Positions 16,532 through 26,237 of a DNA stretch of 64,000 bases are shown here, one piece after another; the first letter of the stretch is position 1; the number at the start of each line of letters is the position of its first letter. The notes beneath the pieces were generated by a model. The model saw nothing but the letters and a program-made list of their open reading frames with translations, had not been told where the DNA came from and made no database searches. This DNA comes from Comamonas testosteroni (GTDB lineage: Bacteria > Pseudomonadota > Gammaproteobacteria > Burkholderiales > Burkholderiaceae_C): assembly GCA_008727115.1 (NCBI GenBank), contig CP044131.1:3162001-3226000 (forward strand), written 5' to 3'. The position numbers and the translations under genes were made by a program.

Positions 16532-16813
16532 ATGCACATCATTCTTGGAATCATCGTTTTTTTAATTTTTTTAGGTTGTGCACCGAAGTTTTTCAAATGG
16601 CTGCTGCTGATAGATGTGATCGCCTTGGCGCTGTATTACATCGGGCTACGGATTTGTGCGCTCATCATTGGAGCCTCCAAAGGAGGTACACGCTCTGGGG
16701 CTCTTGCTGACTATGCGATGTATGGCATACAGATGATGCTCGCAGCTCCAGCCATCGTAGCTCTAGGCATCCTCTCTGGCCTTATCGTTGCACTGACCAA
16801 GCCCAAGACTTAA
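16532..16813 (+). CDS. Small membrane protein
   Basis: 93 residues with hydrophobic segments at about 1-30 (IILGIIVFLIFLGCAPKFF), 25-50 and 65-88 (LAAPAIVALGILSGLIVAL), so two or three spans. No RBS of note. Function unknown. It points toward the CBASS operon's 3' end, tail to tail. Confidence 0.5.
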   Translation: MHIILGIIVFLIFLGCAPKFFKWLLLIDVIALALYYIGLRICALIIGASKGGTRSGALADYAMYGIQMMLAAPAIVALGILSGLIVALTKPKT

Positions 16814-16947
16814 AGGCGCTCCTAGTAGCCTTAGTTTCCATAAGACTGCTTTGCAGCGGCAGCGGCAGCGGTCGCTGAAACCAATCTTCGCCAATGACTC
16901 GGATCGGCTTTGAAGCGGAATTCGGGTGGATTACCGCTCTGCCAGCA

Positions 16948-17463
16948 TCACGCGAACCACGAGCGAGATCGTCCCTCTAGAAATATGGGCGACTCGCCCC
17001 TTGGAAAGACAGTTGCCGACAGTTGGTACTGATAAGGAACCATCCCTCCCAAAATGATCAGCAAGGGTTCGGCACAAGCGTACTGCGCATCTAATGAAAT
17101 GGCTGCCATTGCAAGCATGTCCGGGCCACTTGGCGTGCATCCAGTATTGGGGTGAAAATGCCATTCGCCCAAATAGTGCAGACCTTCATGCCATCTGCTC
17201 GCTAACAATGGTTTCAGTCCTTTCGATCCGCGCTTGAACCAGGCCCAGCCAGCGGACGAGTCGGTTGGTTTGGAAGTTGCCTCGCACACCGAGGCTTGTC
17301 GCCCATCACGTTCGTATCTGCCAATGAGGATGCCGCCGGTTTCCATAGATCCGGCCCTTGCGCATGCATCCTCTATCGTGCAAAGAGCTGCGTCTTCCAC
17401 GACAACCTCAAAACGCTCATATCTCGGATGCACAAATCGTTGGTGTGGTTTAGTTTTTGACAC
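16948..17463 (-). CDS. cap3: CBASS Cap3: JAB/JAMM-family deconjugase
   Basis: 171 residues from the GTG at 17463, chosen because GGAG lies nine bases upstream and homologues begin near here; a longer frame runs back into cap2 but is out of family. The JAMM motif is complete: Glu41 (METGGILIG), His102-x-His104 (EWHFHP), Ser112 and Asp115 (PSGPD). In type II CBASS, Cap3 removes the CD-NTase from its Cap2-made conjugates, countering Cap2. The gene overlaps the end of cap2 by 14 bases and is the last in the operon. Confidence 0.88.
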   Translation of the reverse strand: MSKTKPHQRFVHPRYERFEVVVEDAALCTIEDACARAGSMETGGILIGRYERDGRQASVCEATSKPTDSSAGWAWFKRGSKGLKPLLASRWHEGLHYLGEWHFHPNTGCTPSGPDMLAMAAISLDAQYACAEPLLIILGGMVPYQYQLSATVFPRGESPIFLEGRSRSWFA

Positions 17464-19243
17464 ACTCAATTTCTCCACTGGCGGACTGCTGAAAGTAGGC
17501 AAAACGTCGAGAGCGATCCGTGAGGGCATGCCGGATAAACTTGCAACTGACCCCAGCCCAAAGCTGTACGTCATCGGCGGACGCAGGAAAAACAGGTAGC
17601 CAACATCCAATCCCCTCAATACGTGCATCGACAAAATCTACTGCTGGAGCTGGCGCGTCATTGAACCGGGTTCGTGCATCGAGAGCTGGAAAGGAGGCTT
17701 CGCTGGCACTAAAGGCGAACAGCCCACTCGCACGCCATGACATGGACAACGACACAAAGGTCTTTTCACCTGTCCACGAATAGTGCGCCATGGCATCAAG
17801 TACCGCATCAGATGCCGTGCAATCAATGATTACTTTGCAGGTATCTACAGAAGCACGACACTTCGGATCCATATTAGGGAAGTCCGCAGAGATCCCGAGG
17901 ACTTCCGAATCCGGCATGGCTGAATTCAGGTGCCTTGCGAGTGCCCTGGCCTTGTTATGGCCAACATCAGACATTGCGAGAACGTGTCGGGTCAGGTTCC
18001 CCATTTCTAAATCTTGAGCGTCCATAATGACCATGCGGGTCACCCCCATCCGCAACAAGCTGCTCGCAACCGCTGCACCAAGACTTCCAGCGCCGATGAT
18101 CAGGAACTGCTTGCCAAGAATGTCAGCACCGACATCACCTCGAGTTCGCAACTCGTCAGATGCCCAATTCATAGTCTTCTGCCACCGAATGGCATCAGAT
18201 GACTGGCTGATCTCACTGTCCCAGCGACGGTGGTTGAACTCATTTGATCTGAAACCATTCCGTTTGAGTTTCTTCGATGCTAGAGGGATGTTATTTATCG
18301 CGAGCCAGTGAAGCTTTGATGCCACCTCGCCGATGCGCTCAGATAGAGGGAAACACAATAGCAGCTTGATCCGTTTTGCCGGTTCGCGCTCCGATCGATG
18401 CCTAATCCCAGCCTTAGTAAGAATGTCGGAGAGACTGATGCTCTGAGAAGCCAGTATGTCGTTGAGCTCGGCCCAAGTTTCAGGGCGGCGCCATGGGGGC
18501 AAGACTGGCAGTCCATTTAACCGTATCCAAACGCAGGGCACATGCTCACGCGCCTCAGCAATCAAGGGTGACCAGTTGAACCGTTCGATGGTTCTACCCG
18601 CTTGGTCCTGTCGCTCTAGCAGCGCTGAAACCTCTATGCCTCCTGCTATCTTCGCCAGGCGAGCGTATCCCCACTTTGCAGTTTCATTTGTCATACGCTC
18701 CAGACCGTCCGGTATTTCACGAAATCCTATGACGCCAACAGCCAGTTGATCTCTAAAGTCTGGTAGCTCCATCGGATCGCCAGTCCCGCTCAACTCGTCC
18801 GCCGCCGCGGCCTCGATCCACTTGATCAATCGGCGGAAGTGCCACTGCACACGAGGCAACAGATCTGCTGGCTCGTCGTTCCATGCGACCCGACCTAGGC
18901 GCGCGACCGGTAACTCAAGACATGGATGTCCTGCTCTCCAAGGTAGTCTGGCGTCGCTCACCCCGTTGTGAGTCTGATGTGGGAAAGTTGCTGAAATTCC
19001 TCCGTCCTTGTCAGGGTAGAACCTGACCTCGACAGTTGAACCTTCCGGGCTCAGAACCAAGTGCCAGACGGTTTCACTGGCGACATACTTTGACGGCTGG
19101 CCAGTCAGTTGTATTGCGATTGGAAGCGACCACGCTTTCGATGGGTACCACTTCCACCTCCCTCGTAATGCAAGACAAGAGTAGCCAGTCAGCCATTCGC
19201 TGATTCGTTCGAGGGCCTCGGGGGGCGTGGCACTGGCAGTCAT
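17450..19243 (-). CDS. cap2: CBASS Cap2: fused E2-E1 ubiquitin-transfer-like enzyme
   Basis: 597 residues. The N-terminal E2-like domain has its candidate Cys at about 105 (GHPCLELP); the C-terminal E1/ThiF domain begins near 375 with the nucleotide loop IIGAGSLGAAVASSLLRMG and DAQDLEMGNLTRH, with a candidate E1 Cys at about 545 (GIGCWLP). Known Cap2 proteins attach the C-terminus of the CD-NTase to target proteins and so prime cyclic-nucleotide production. The ATG directly follows the CD-NTase stop (TGAATG). Length is normal for the family. All signature residues seem present. Confidence 0.9.
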   Translation of the reverse strand: MTASATPPEALERISEWLTGYSCLALRGRWKWYPSKAWSLPIAIQLTGQPSKYVASETVWHLVLSPEGSTVEVRFYPDKDGGISATFPHQTHNGVSDARLPWRAGHPCLELPVARLGRVAWNDEPADLLPRVQWHFRRLIKWIEAAAADELSGTGDPMELPDFRDQLAVGVIGFREIPDGLERMTNETAKWGYARLAKIAGGIEVSALLERQDQAGRTIERFNWSPLIAEAREHVPCVWIRLNGLPVLPPWRRPETWAELNDILASQSISLSDILTKAGIRHRSEREPAKRIKLLLCFPLSERIGEVASKLHWLAINNIPLASKKLKRNGFRSNEFNHRRWDSEISQSSDAIRWQKTMNWASDELRTRGDVGADILGKQFLIIGAGSLGAAVASSLLRMGVTRMVIMDAQDLEMGNLTRHVLAMSDVGHNKARALARHLNSAMPDSEVLGISADFPNMDPKCRASVDTCKVIIDCTASDAVLDAMAHYSWTGEKTFVSLSMSWRASGLFAFSASEASFPALDARTRFNDAPAPAVDFVDARIEGIGCWLPVFPASADDVQLWAGVSCKFIRHALTDRSRRFAYFQQSASGEIECVKN

Positions 19244-20389
19244 TCAGGCGAAGCGTTGCGTCGGTGGAGGATCCGCGGGACGCGTGGGCTGAGTGAATCC
19301 GTCGCGAGGACGATCCCCACCCTGGGGTCCCGGCGAAGGAAACTTCGTGCCAAACAACCCCTGCCACAGTCGAGCACTTTCTTGGGGGTCAGCGGCATCG
19401 TAAGCCTTGCGCGCTTGAGCAGCCGCACTTGACGCTGCCCTATGAAATGCGGCGAAATCATCCTCGCTCAGCCGAGCGAGAACATCATGCTCGGGCACAC
19501 CATGATCAGAAAGTCGAGGCTTCTGACATTGTTCAGCCAGGCATGCCCAGCGATCAGAAATCGTCTCGAATGCTTGGACCACGCCTGCGGCCATGGTCGT
19601 AGTGCCGTCACTCAAGACATTGCCAATCATGTGTTCCAAGGGGTAGCCCTTAGGATATTTCGGAAGCGTATCTTGATTTGTTTGCCGCCACCATTTAAGA
19701 GCACGGACGACATCAATGTAGAGCTTGTTGCAACGACGATTCTTAGCCGCAGTCCATTGGATTTGAGCCAATGGATGCGTGCGCCCCCAGGTTCCGAGGT
19801 CACGGTCTGGGAGATACAGGGGATTAGGTTTCCAATCCGACTCAGGTGCGTCTTCAGTCAGTACCGAGTTGAAGAACAAGTTCCCCCCCGCAGGACTCCA
19901 TGACTTGTTCAGTCGCCAAGTGGCGTCATCTTCTAGCGTCGAGTCGTTCAGCACTGACTGTGAACGGTACAGGCTCTCCATTAACGATCGAGCGCTAGGC
20001 TCAACGGGTAACGACGTAATCACTAGATCCAACTCGACGTAGGAAAGCTCAATCCCAAAGGACCGGCCTTGTGGCCTCCACTTCCCCTCATAGTACTTAT
20101 TGAGAAAAGGAACGAACAACTGCATCGCGTCCTTCGGCGTGGTCCGCGTGTAGTCGATATCAGTGACAACAACGATGTCCACATCAGGACGTTTGTCACC
20201 TACCGGCCGAATCGCTGTCGAGCGGCGAATGCTTCCCTGCAGAAATGTCGAAACAATGCGGCTGCTCAGCTCCGAGTCACTGTTGAGCCGCGATCGCATT
20301 GTCGTGGCGCCAACCTTCCAGTCTTCCTTCTGTTTCTCGGTGGGACGAATGTTGGCAAGAAAATCCCTGAACTGTGGATTGAGTTCCAT
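19244..20389 (-). CDS. CBASS CD-NTase (cyclic oligonucleotide synthase)
   Basis: 381 residues. Pol-beta-type nucleotidyltransferase signature: GS at 52-53, DVD at 69-71 (KRPDVDIVVVTD) and the third carboxylate in YVELDLVI (Asp121). The C-terminal helical domain runs to about 330, then a Pro-rich tail (PQGGDRPRDGFTQPTRPADPPP) ends in FA, suitable as the flexible C-terminus that Cap2 conjugates. Pairing with a SAVED/Cap4 effector resembles the Enterobacter cloacae CdnD system, whose product is a cyclic trinucleotide. The clade and product here are inference. It starts three bases after cap4. Confidence 0.9.
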   Translation of the reverse strand: MELNPQFRDFLANIRPTEKQKEDWKVGATTMRSRLNSDSELSSRIVSTFLQGSIRRSTAIRPVGDKRPDVDIVVVTDIDYTRTTPKDAMQLFVPFLNKYYEGKWRPQGRSFGIELSYVELDLVITSLPVEPSARSLMESLYRSQSVLNDSTLEDDATWRLNKSWSPAGGNLFFNSVLTEDAPESDWKPNPLYLPDRDLGTWGRTHPLAQIQWTAAKNRRCNKLYIDVVRALKWWRQTNQDTLPKYPKGYPLEHMIGNVLSDGTTTMAAGVVQAFETISDRWACLAEQCQKPRLSDHGVPEHDVLARLSEDDFAAFHRAASSAAAQARKAYDAADPQESARLWQGLFGTKFPSPGPQGGDRPRDGFTQPTRPADPPPTQRFA

Positions 20390-20392
20390 GGC

Positions 20393-21907
20393 TTATCGAA
20401 TCTTGAAAGTTGGCTGGTAGGAACCAGTGCTGGAGTTGTTGAAGTCGAATTCGTAGACGTTGCAAGGCCCCATCGCATCCGCATGCTGCCCAAGGTAAAA
20501 AGCGAAGGAATTTGGACCAATGATGAAGATGTGCGTCGCATGTCCCCGTGGCCGGTCCAATGTCCGTACGGCCTCTGCGACCTCGTCAGCCAGCTGAGCG
20601 GCGTGAGCCCCTCCGGCAACCACCGCTTGCCCTGCACCTCTTTCTAACTTGGCGTGCAGAACCACGCCAACGTTGGGTAGGTCCCTTGCGACATAGTCCA
20701 GGACATTCCTAAGGCCATCTCGTGACAAACTGACAACGACAGCGCACTCGTGACCGGTACCAAGGCCCTGCGCGGACACAGGGATGGAAGGGCCGCTGCG
20801 CTCATCATCCGGTCGCCAAATGGAAAGGCCAGCACGCCCCTTTTGAACCAACTCCACATGCACACCCGATTTGAAGCCGAGAACCGAGCCAGCTAGAAAC
20901 GCAATCGAGAGATGTGCATCGAGGTGGAGACGCAGCCTGTTGCGACGTTGCCGTATCTCCTGAAGGAAATCCACGATCTTTGGCTGCACGTCAGTGGTCC
21001 ACGACAACCCTTGGCAGAGGTGCCTTCCATCGAACTTGTCGAGAAGCGATAACGCGTTCTCATGAGCTGCGTCGAGATGTGCGGGAAGCACGTCCGCAAA
21101 CGAGCGGACTGACACATTCAAAAAGCCCTGGTCAGAAGCGACGGTCCGAATCCACCCTTCCTGCTGACAGAGCATGTTGAATGATTCGCGAGTAAGACAA
21201 TTTCGCTGTTGCTTCTTCAACTCACGCGCAACTTGGTCATAACGGAAATCGGCCGTTTCCCTGCACGTCACAAGGCCGACGACACGAAACCGGTTATTCA
21301 CTTCATCGCGCATATCCTCCAGCGAGCGGGCAACCTGATTGATGTGCAAACCTTGCAAAACTTGCTTGAGTTCGTCGTCGGTGGCTAGTTCAAGATGATC
21401 ACGCCACAGCTTTCGCACCTTCCCCAATCTGCTCCGATCGCCCCCTGCAACGAATAGCTTATCGAGTCGAATCGAGTGATCTTTACCAGAGATGATTTCG
21501 CCCAAAGGGTCGTCATCCGCGATGCGATCCGTGGTCACGAGGTGGAAAGCACCATCCAGCGAGGTGGCTGTCTTCTTGGCATTACGCAACCCTTGCAGCA
21601 AGGAGTTGGCAGTCGCATTGATGAATTCTGGGCGAATGAGATCTGCATACCCGAATCGTCCACCTTGTACCGCGTGAAACTTGACCTGATGGAAGTCGAC
21701 CGCTATTCGGCCTGGAGGAGAGCTTGAGGGGCGTCCTGGGGATCGGTAGCGCACCACAACGTCGTCGAAACCCTTCGGGCCATCAGCCTCAAAGGTGACC
21801 TCTAAGACGTGCTGCTGATCATCATCGCGAAGCGCTGCTGCGTGATACCAAAAAAACCTCGCTTGGAAATCGTTGCCATTCCAACTTGGCTCCAACGTGT
21901 TTGCCAT
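20393..21907 (-). CDS. cap4: CBASS effector Cap4: nuclease-SAVED fusion
   Basis: 504 residues from the ATG at 21907, preceded by GAGGGAG; an earlier in-frame start at 21955 lacks support. The N-terminal part is a DUF4297-like PD-(D/E)xK nuclease (FDDVVVRY at about 47, VDFHQVKFH at about 71-79, i.e. D...QxK). The C-terminal part is a SAVED domain (about 290-504; SAQGLGTGHECAVVVSLS, HIFIIGPNSFAFYLGQH, NVYEFDF). SAVED domains bind the cyclic oligonucleotide and make the nuclease degrade DNA without sequence preference, killing the infected cell. First gene of the four-gene operon. Confidence 0.9.
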   Translation of the reverse strand: MANTLEPSWNGNDFQARFFWYHAAALRDDDQQHVLEVTFEADGPKGFDDVVVRYRSPGRPSSSPPGRIAVDFHQVKFHAVQGGRFGYADLIRPEFINATANSLLQGLRNAKKTATSLDGAFHLVTTDRIADDDPLGEIISGKDHSIRLDKLFVAGGDRSRLGKVRKLWRDHLELATDDELKQVLQGLHINQVARSLEDMRDEVNNRFRVVGLVTCRETADFRYDQVARELKKQQRNCLTRESFNMLCQQEGWIRTVASDQGFLNVSVRSFADVLPAHLDAAHENALSLLDKFDGRHLCQGLSWTTDVQPKIVDFLQEIRQRRNRLRLHLDAHLSIAFLAGSVLGFKSGVHVELVQKGRAGLSIWRPDDERSGPSIPVSAQGLGTGHECAVVVSLSRDGLRNVLDYVARDLPNVGVVLHAKLERGAGQAVVAGGAHAAQLADEVAEAVRTLDRPRGHATHIFIIGPNSFAFYLGQHADAMGPCNVYEFDFNNSSTGSYQPTFKIR

Positions 21908-22180
21908 CACTCCCTCTACTTTACTTAGTGTTTGATTACGCCCCAAATGCAACAATAAGTGTACAGAGACATCCTGAGTCTCCCTACTTCGAGTTAGAGG
22001 GGCCGCTTGTGCGAGTCAGTACTGGTTCGACTCTCAAACTGATTCCGTGAACACAAAGAATGATGTGCTCACTTTGCTTGAGCAACTCCACTGAACGACT
22101 GGTGTTGGCGGTTGCTGTCTTTCAGGTATTGGACTGTGAACGACTCAGATCAGCCTAAAGCTGCCTGCTGCCAGGCCCTT

Positions 22181-25100
22181 TCAGGGACGTAGCCCCGGCT
22201 GATTTCCACCACGCGCACGTAATGCCTCATACAACTGCGCCGGTCCAAGCAAGATGGACTTCAGGCCAGCGCGCACACGCTCACTGTCCAAAGCCTGTTT
22301 GCTCATCGTGGTGTAGGCATCAAACGCATCAATGATGGCATCGGTCAGTGCGCTATCCAAGTCTGGTGAATTGTCAAACTGACCTTTGCTGTTATTGCTT
22401 GCTTGCTGCACCAAGATCTCAGACTCCAGCAACTTGCCTTTGACGTGGTTCACATAGACAAGCCGGTCTTCGTCGCTTAGTTCACCTTCGAACAAGTCGT
22501 TGACCTTCTCCACAAGCTCCGATAGCAGTACTTTTTGCTTGTCTTGAACGGAGCCACCTCCAGCTTCTGTCATTGGCTCCAGCTTGTGCTGACCATCTGC
22601 CTGGTGCAGCGCCAAATTACGCTGGCCTTGGTCTTTTAAACGATGGTGTGTCAAAACCACTTTGGACAAGTCCACGCCTTCGCGCTCACGCCCAAAGTCC
22701 AGCAGAGGCAACAAGCGTTTAAAGAAAAGAGCGCGCTTTTCAATCGCTGTATTGCCATAGTCAAAGACTTGCCCCAAGAAGGCATAGACTCGAACAAAGG
22801 TCCCCAAATCACGTTTGAACAGAATCAGCGCATCCAGTTCATCTTTGGCGGCCTGTGTCAAAGGGCCATCCACAATCGGCCCACCTTGAGCATCTTGCAG
22901 CGCTTGTTGTGCCGCTTTGTAGCGCTTGAGCAATCTGTCTGCCACAGGTTCAATCGCGGCCACCAGCATCGCTTGCGTGGCCTTAGGATTCATTTCCACC
23001 TGTACGACACGATCCACTTCAAAGTCATCGTAGTGACCTGCAGCATCAAGCTTTGCGCGCAAGTCATAGACCAGGTGCGGATCTGTCACACCCGCCAGTT
23101 CAGCGGTTTCGTAGTACGTCTTGAACGCAGCCAAGACGTCATCGGGCTCGTTCACGAAGTCCAGGATATAGGTCGTGTCCTTGAGGCCATACGGGCCGCT
23201 GTAGGCACGGTTCAAGCGGCTCAAGGTCTGTACGGCTTGGATGCCACCCAGGCGCTTGTCCACGTACATGCCGCACAGCAAGGGTTGGTCAAAGCCGGTC
23301 TGGAATTTGTTGGCCACCAACAGGATTTGGTACTCATCGGTGGCAAAGGCTTCGCGCATGTCGCGGCCTTTGAGGAAGGGGTTGAGCTGCGTGCTGTTTT
23401 CCGTCACTGGATCTGGCAGGCTTTCCGGGTCGTTCACTTCCCCTGAGAACGCCACCAAGGCACCCAGCTTGTAGCCCTGCTCTTGGATATACGCCTGAAT
23501 AGCCAACTGCCAGCGCACGGCCTCTTGGCGGCTGCCGACCACCACCATGGCTTTTGCGTGGCCGTCCAGCAGGGGCTGTACGTTTTCGCGAAAGTGCTCG
23601 ACGACTACGGCCACCTTCTGGCTGATGTTGTAGGGGTGCAAACGTACCCAGCGCATCAAGCCTTTCATGGCCTCGCTGCGCTCGACTTCTTTTTCGTCCC
23701 ACTCTTTACCGTCATTGGCCAGTTTGAAGGCCAGCTTGTACGGCGTGTAGTTCTCCAGCACATCCAGGATGAAACCTTCTTCAATGGCCTGGCGCATGGA
23801 GTACACGTGAAACGGCGCAGGCAGATTGCCCTGACCGGCGGGCAGGTCTGGCTGGGGGCGACGACCAAACAGTTCCAGCGTCTTGCCTTTGGGCGTGGCA
23901 GTGAAGGCGACATACGTGATGCCTGCATCATTGGCCCTTGCAGCCATTTGCACTGCCAATAGATCTTCAGTCCCAACTTCTCCCCCGTCAGCCAGCTCCT
24001 TGAGCTCTTCAGCACTCAGCAATTGCTTGAGCTTGCTGGCGGCTTCACCAGTCTGGCTGCTATGCGCTTCATCGGCAATTACAGCAAAGCGTTTTCCTTG
24101 CGTCGCAGCTAACTCCTGTACGGCTTTGAGTGCAAACGGGAACGTCTGGATCGTACAGACGACAATTTTTTTGCCGCCTCCCAAAGCTTCAGCCAGCTCA
24201 GTGCTTTTGCTACCACCGTCGCCTTTGATGGTGGCCACTACGCCCTTGGTGCGTTCAAAGTCAAAAATGGCTTCTTGCAACTGTGCATCCAGCACGTTGC
24301 GGTCACTGACTACCAACACACTGTCAAACAGTTTTTGGTTGTCAGCGTCGTGCAGGTCGGCAAGAAAGTGTGCAGTCCAGGCAATAGAATTCGTTTTGCC
24401 TGACCCGGCACTGTGCTGAATCAGATACTTCTGGCCTGCGCCTTCCTCCAACACAGCACCCACCAGCTTTCGCGTAGCGTCCAGCTGGTGATAGCGAGGG
24501 AAGATAAAGCCCGAGACCTTCTTTTTGCTGTCATGCTGAGTGACTAGGTAACGGCCAAGAATCTCCAGCCAGCTATCGCGCTGCCAGACCTGTTCCCACA
24601 AATAAGCTGTGCGATGGCCATTGGGATTGGCAGGATTGCCAGCGCCACCGTGATCGCCCAAATTGAAAGGCAAAAAGCGTGTGCTCGGGCCTTGAAGGCG
24701 CGTCGTCATCATCACCGTGCGGTTGCTCACAGCAAAGTGCACCAGTGCGCCTCTTGGGAAATCCAGCAAGGGTTCTGCAAACGGTTTGCCCTTGGGCTTG
24801 GGTATGCGCTCAAAGCGGTATTGGTCTACCGCCGCATTGTTGTCCTGCGTGAAATCCGTCTTAAGCTCTGCAGTGGCAACCGGAATTCCATTGAGAAAAA
24901 GCACCAGGTCAATGATGTCGCCATGGTTGGTACGACACTGGCGCACTACACGCAAGCGATTAGCTGCGTACCGCGCTTGCAGATCAGGGTTCATCGCCAG
25001 GGCAGGCTTGAACTGTGCCAACTTGATCGGTGCTCTGACGCCTAGCATTTCAATGCCCATGCGCAGCACGTCCAGCGTGCCACGCATATCGAGCTCTTTG

Positions 25101-25336
25101 CGCAGGCGGTCCAGCAGCATGGACTCGGCAGCAGCGCCGTGGTTCTTGGTCAGCGCCTCCCAAGCCTGCGGCTGCGTGGTCTGCACCCAGGTCAGCAAGT
25201 CTTCCGGGTACAAAGCACGGGCAGTGTCATAGCCTCGCGCATCACCATCTTGTCCAAGCTCTGCATACAACCAGCCGTGGCTTGCCAGGTGGTTGCAAAT
25301 GTCCAGTTCAAACTGAATTTCTTTGTGCAGAGCCAT
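22181..25336 (-). CDS. hsdR: Type I restriction endonuclease subunit R (HsdR)
   Basis: 1051 residues. N-terminal nuclease: GDIIDLVLFLNG ... VATAELKTDF (D and ExK at about 140-158). SF2 helicase motor: HSAGSGKTNS (Walker A near 310), DEAHSSQTG (near 415), AFTATPKGKTLELFG, QTGFDQPLLCGMYVD and QTLSRLNR. A helical C-terminus contacts the methylase core. The family translocates DNA in an ATP-dependent way and cuts at a distance from the HsdS target. Last gene of the RM operon, 22 bp after the GIY-YIG gene. No truncation seen. Confidence 0.93.
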   Translation of the reverse strand: MALHKEIQFELDICNHLASHGWLYAELGQDGDARGYDTARALYPEDLLTWVQTTQPQAWEALTKNHGAAAESMLLDRLRKELDMRGTLDVLRMGIEMLGVRAPIKLAQFKPALAMNPDLQARYAANRLRVVRQCRTNHGDIIDLVLFLNGIPVATAELKTDFTQDNNAAVDQYRFERIPKPKGKPFAEPLLDFPRGALVHFAVSNRTVMMTTRLQGPSTRFLPFNLGDHGGAGNPANPNGHRTAYLWEQVWQRDSWLEILGRYLVTQHDSKKKVSGFIFPRYHQLDATRKLVGAVLEEGAGQKYLIQHSAGSGKTNSIAWTAHFLADLHDADNQKLFDSVLVVSDRNVLDAQLQEAIFDFERTKGVVATIKGDGGSKSTELAEALGGGKKIVVCTIQTFPFALKAVQELAATQGKRFAVIADEAHSSQTGEAASKLKQLLSAEELKELADGGEVGTEDLLAVQMAARANDAGITYVAFTATPKGKTLELFGRRPQPDLPAGQGNLPAPFHVYSMRQAIEEGFILDVLENYTPYKLAFKLANDGKEWDEKEVERSEAMKGLMRWVRLHPYNISQKVAVVVEHFRENVQPLLDGHAKAMVVVGSRQEAVRWQLAIQAYIQEQGYKLGALVAFSGEVNDPESLPDPVTENSTQLNPFLKGRDMREAFATDEYQILLVANKFQTGFDQPLLCGMYVDKRLGGIQAVQTLSRLNRAYSGPYGLKDTTYILDFVNEPDDVLAAFKTYYETAELAGVTDPHLVYDLRAKLDAAGHYDDFEVDRVVQVEMNPKATQAMLVAAIEPVADRLLKRYKAAQQALQDAQGGPIVDGPLTQAAKDELDALILFKRDLGTFVRVYAFLGQVFDYGNTAIEKRALFFKRLLPLLDFGREREGVDLSKVVLTHHRLKDQGQRNLALHQADGQHKLEPMTEAGGGSVQDKQKVLLSELVEKVNDLFEGELSDEDRLVYVNHVKGKLLESEILVQQASNNSKGQFDNSPDLDSALTDAIIDAFDAYTTMSKQALDSERVRAGLKSILLGPAQLYEALRARGGNQPGLRP

Positions 25337-25358
25337 GGTCTCCCCTTGTATCTTTTGT

Positions 25359-26237
25359 TTATGCGCTTGCGCTGCTTATCGCCTGGCGTTTGAGTAGGTC
25401 CAAAGTGGTCCCATTGCTGTCTTTCCACTCTTGCCACCCATTGGCGGTGCGCCCCAGCACTGCCATCGCGGCACGGCTTGGAGATGGGAAAAGATGGTCT
25501 TTGAGAAAAACGATGCTGTCACCGTCAATCTTTACCAAGTCAGAGGCCAGCAGCTTGTCTCTAAATGCAGCGTCACTGGTCCCCATGATAGAGGGCACAT
25601 TGTTTTTTCGACCTATTGAGCCTTCCAGCACCACAAACCCTTCGGTGGTGTAGATGCCCTTGGCATTGACACCGCCAGAGGTGCAATAGAAAAACTCCAA
25701 TGCTTGGTCTTTTTGCCCTGCCTGCGGGGCTACTGCATCAAACAAGGGGTAGCCCAAGGTTGTCAGCAAGGTTTGGCCTGTCTCGAAAATCTCCAAACAG
25801 TCCGCTTCCATCGGCGCCGGGGTGTAAGGTCGAGAGCCTGCATTCCCGTTCTTGGGCTCATAGCGCTGCGCTTTAGTAGCCGCCTGAATGCTTAGCCACT
25901 CCAAGTAAAGCGCATGTGTCTGCGTGATGGATTGGGTGCGCGAAATCAGCACCAAGGCGCGCTCCCAGAAGTCTTTATCGCTATCGTGCTTCGCGAGGCG
26001 ACCACGCAAGTCACCCGTCTGCCCAACATAGACCTCCGGCTGGCTGTCATCATCCGGCTTGGAAACTAGGTAGTAGACCCCGACCTGCTCAGACTCTGCC
26101 ATTTTGAAAAAGTCTGGCAGCAGTTTGCGCGGCACTTCAATGACTTGCACGATGCGTGTCGTGATCTCAGCCACGCGTATGCCTGAGGGCTGACCACCGG
26201 GCAAAAAGATTTGGATAGTTTGAGGTCTGAGAGTCAT
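25359..26237 (-). CDS. GIY-YIG nuclease with DUF4357, RM-operon accessory
   Basis: 292 residues. A GIY-YIG domain spans about 53-150 (GVYYLVS ... EVYVGQTGDLRGRLAKHD, with a later Glu in YLEWLS). The C-terminal 90 residues are DUF4357-like (SRAAMAVLGRTANGWQEWKDSNGTTL). Proteins of this kind are found between hsdS and hsdR in several type I operons, where their function is not settled; an extra nuclease activity or regulator is possible. The start overlaps hsdS by four bases (ATGA), so it belongs to the operon. Confidence 0.82.
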   Translation of the reverse strand: MTLRPQTIQIFLPGGQPSGIRVAEITTRIVQVIEVPRKLLPDFFKMAESEQVGVYYLVSKPDDDSQPEVYVGQTGDLRGRLAKHDSDKDFWERALVLISRTQSITQTHALYLEWLSIQAATKAQRYEPKNGNAGSRPYTPAPMEADCLEIFETGQTLLTTLGYPLFDAVAPQAGQKDQALEFFYCTSGGVNAKGIYTTEGFVVLEGSIGRKNNVPSIMGTSDAAFRDKLLASDLVKIDGDSIVFLKDHLFPSPSRAAMAVLGRTANGWQEWKDSNGTTLDLLKRQAISSASA

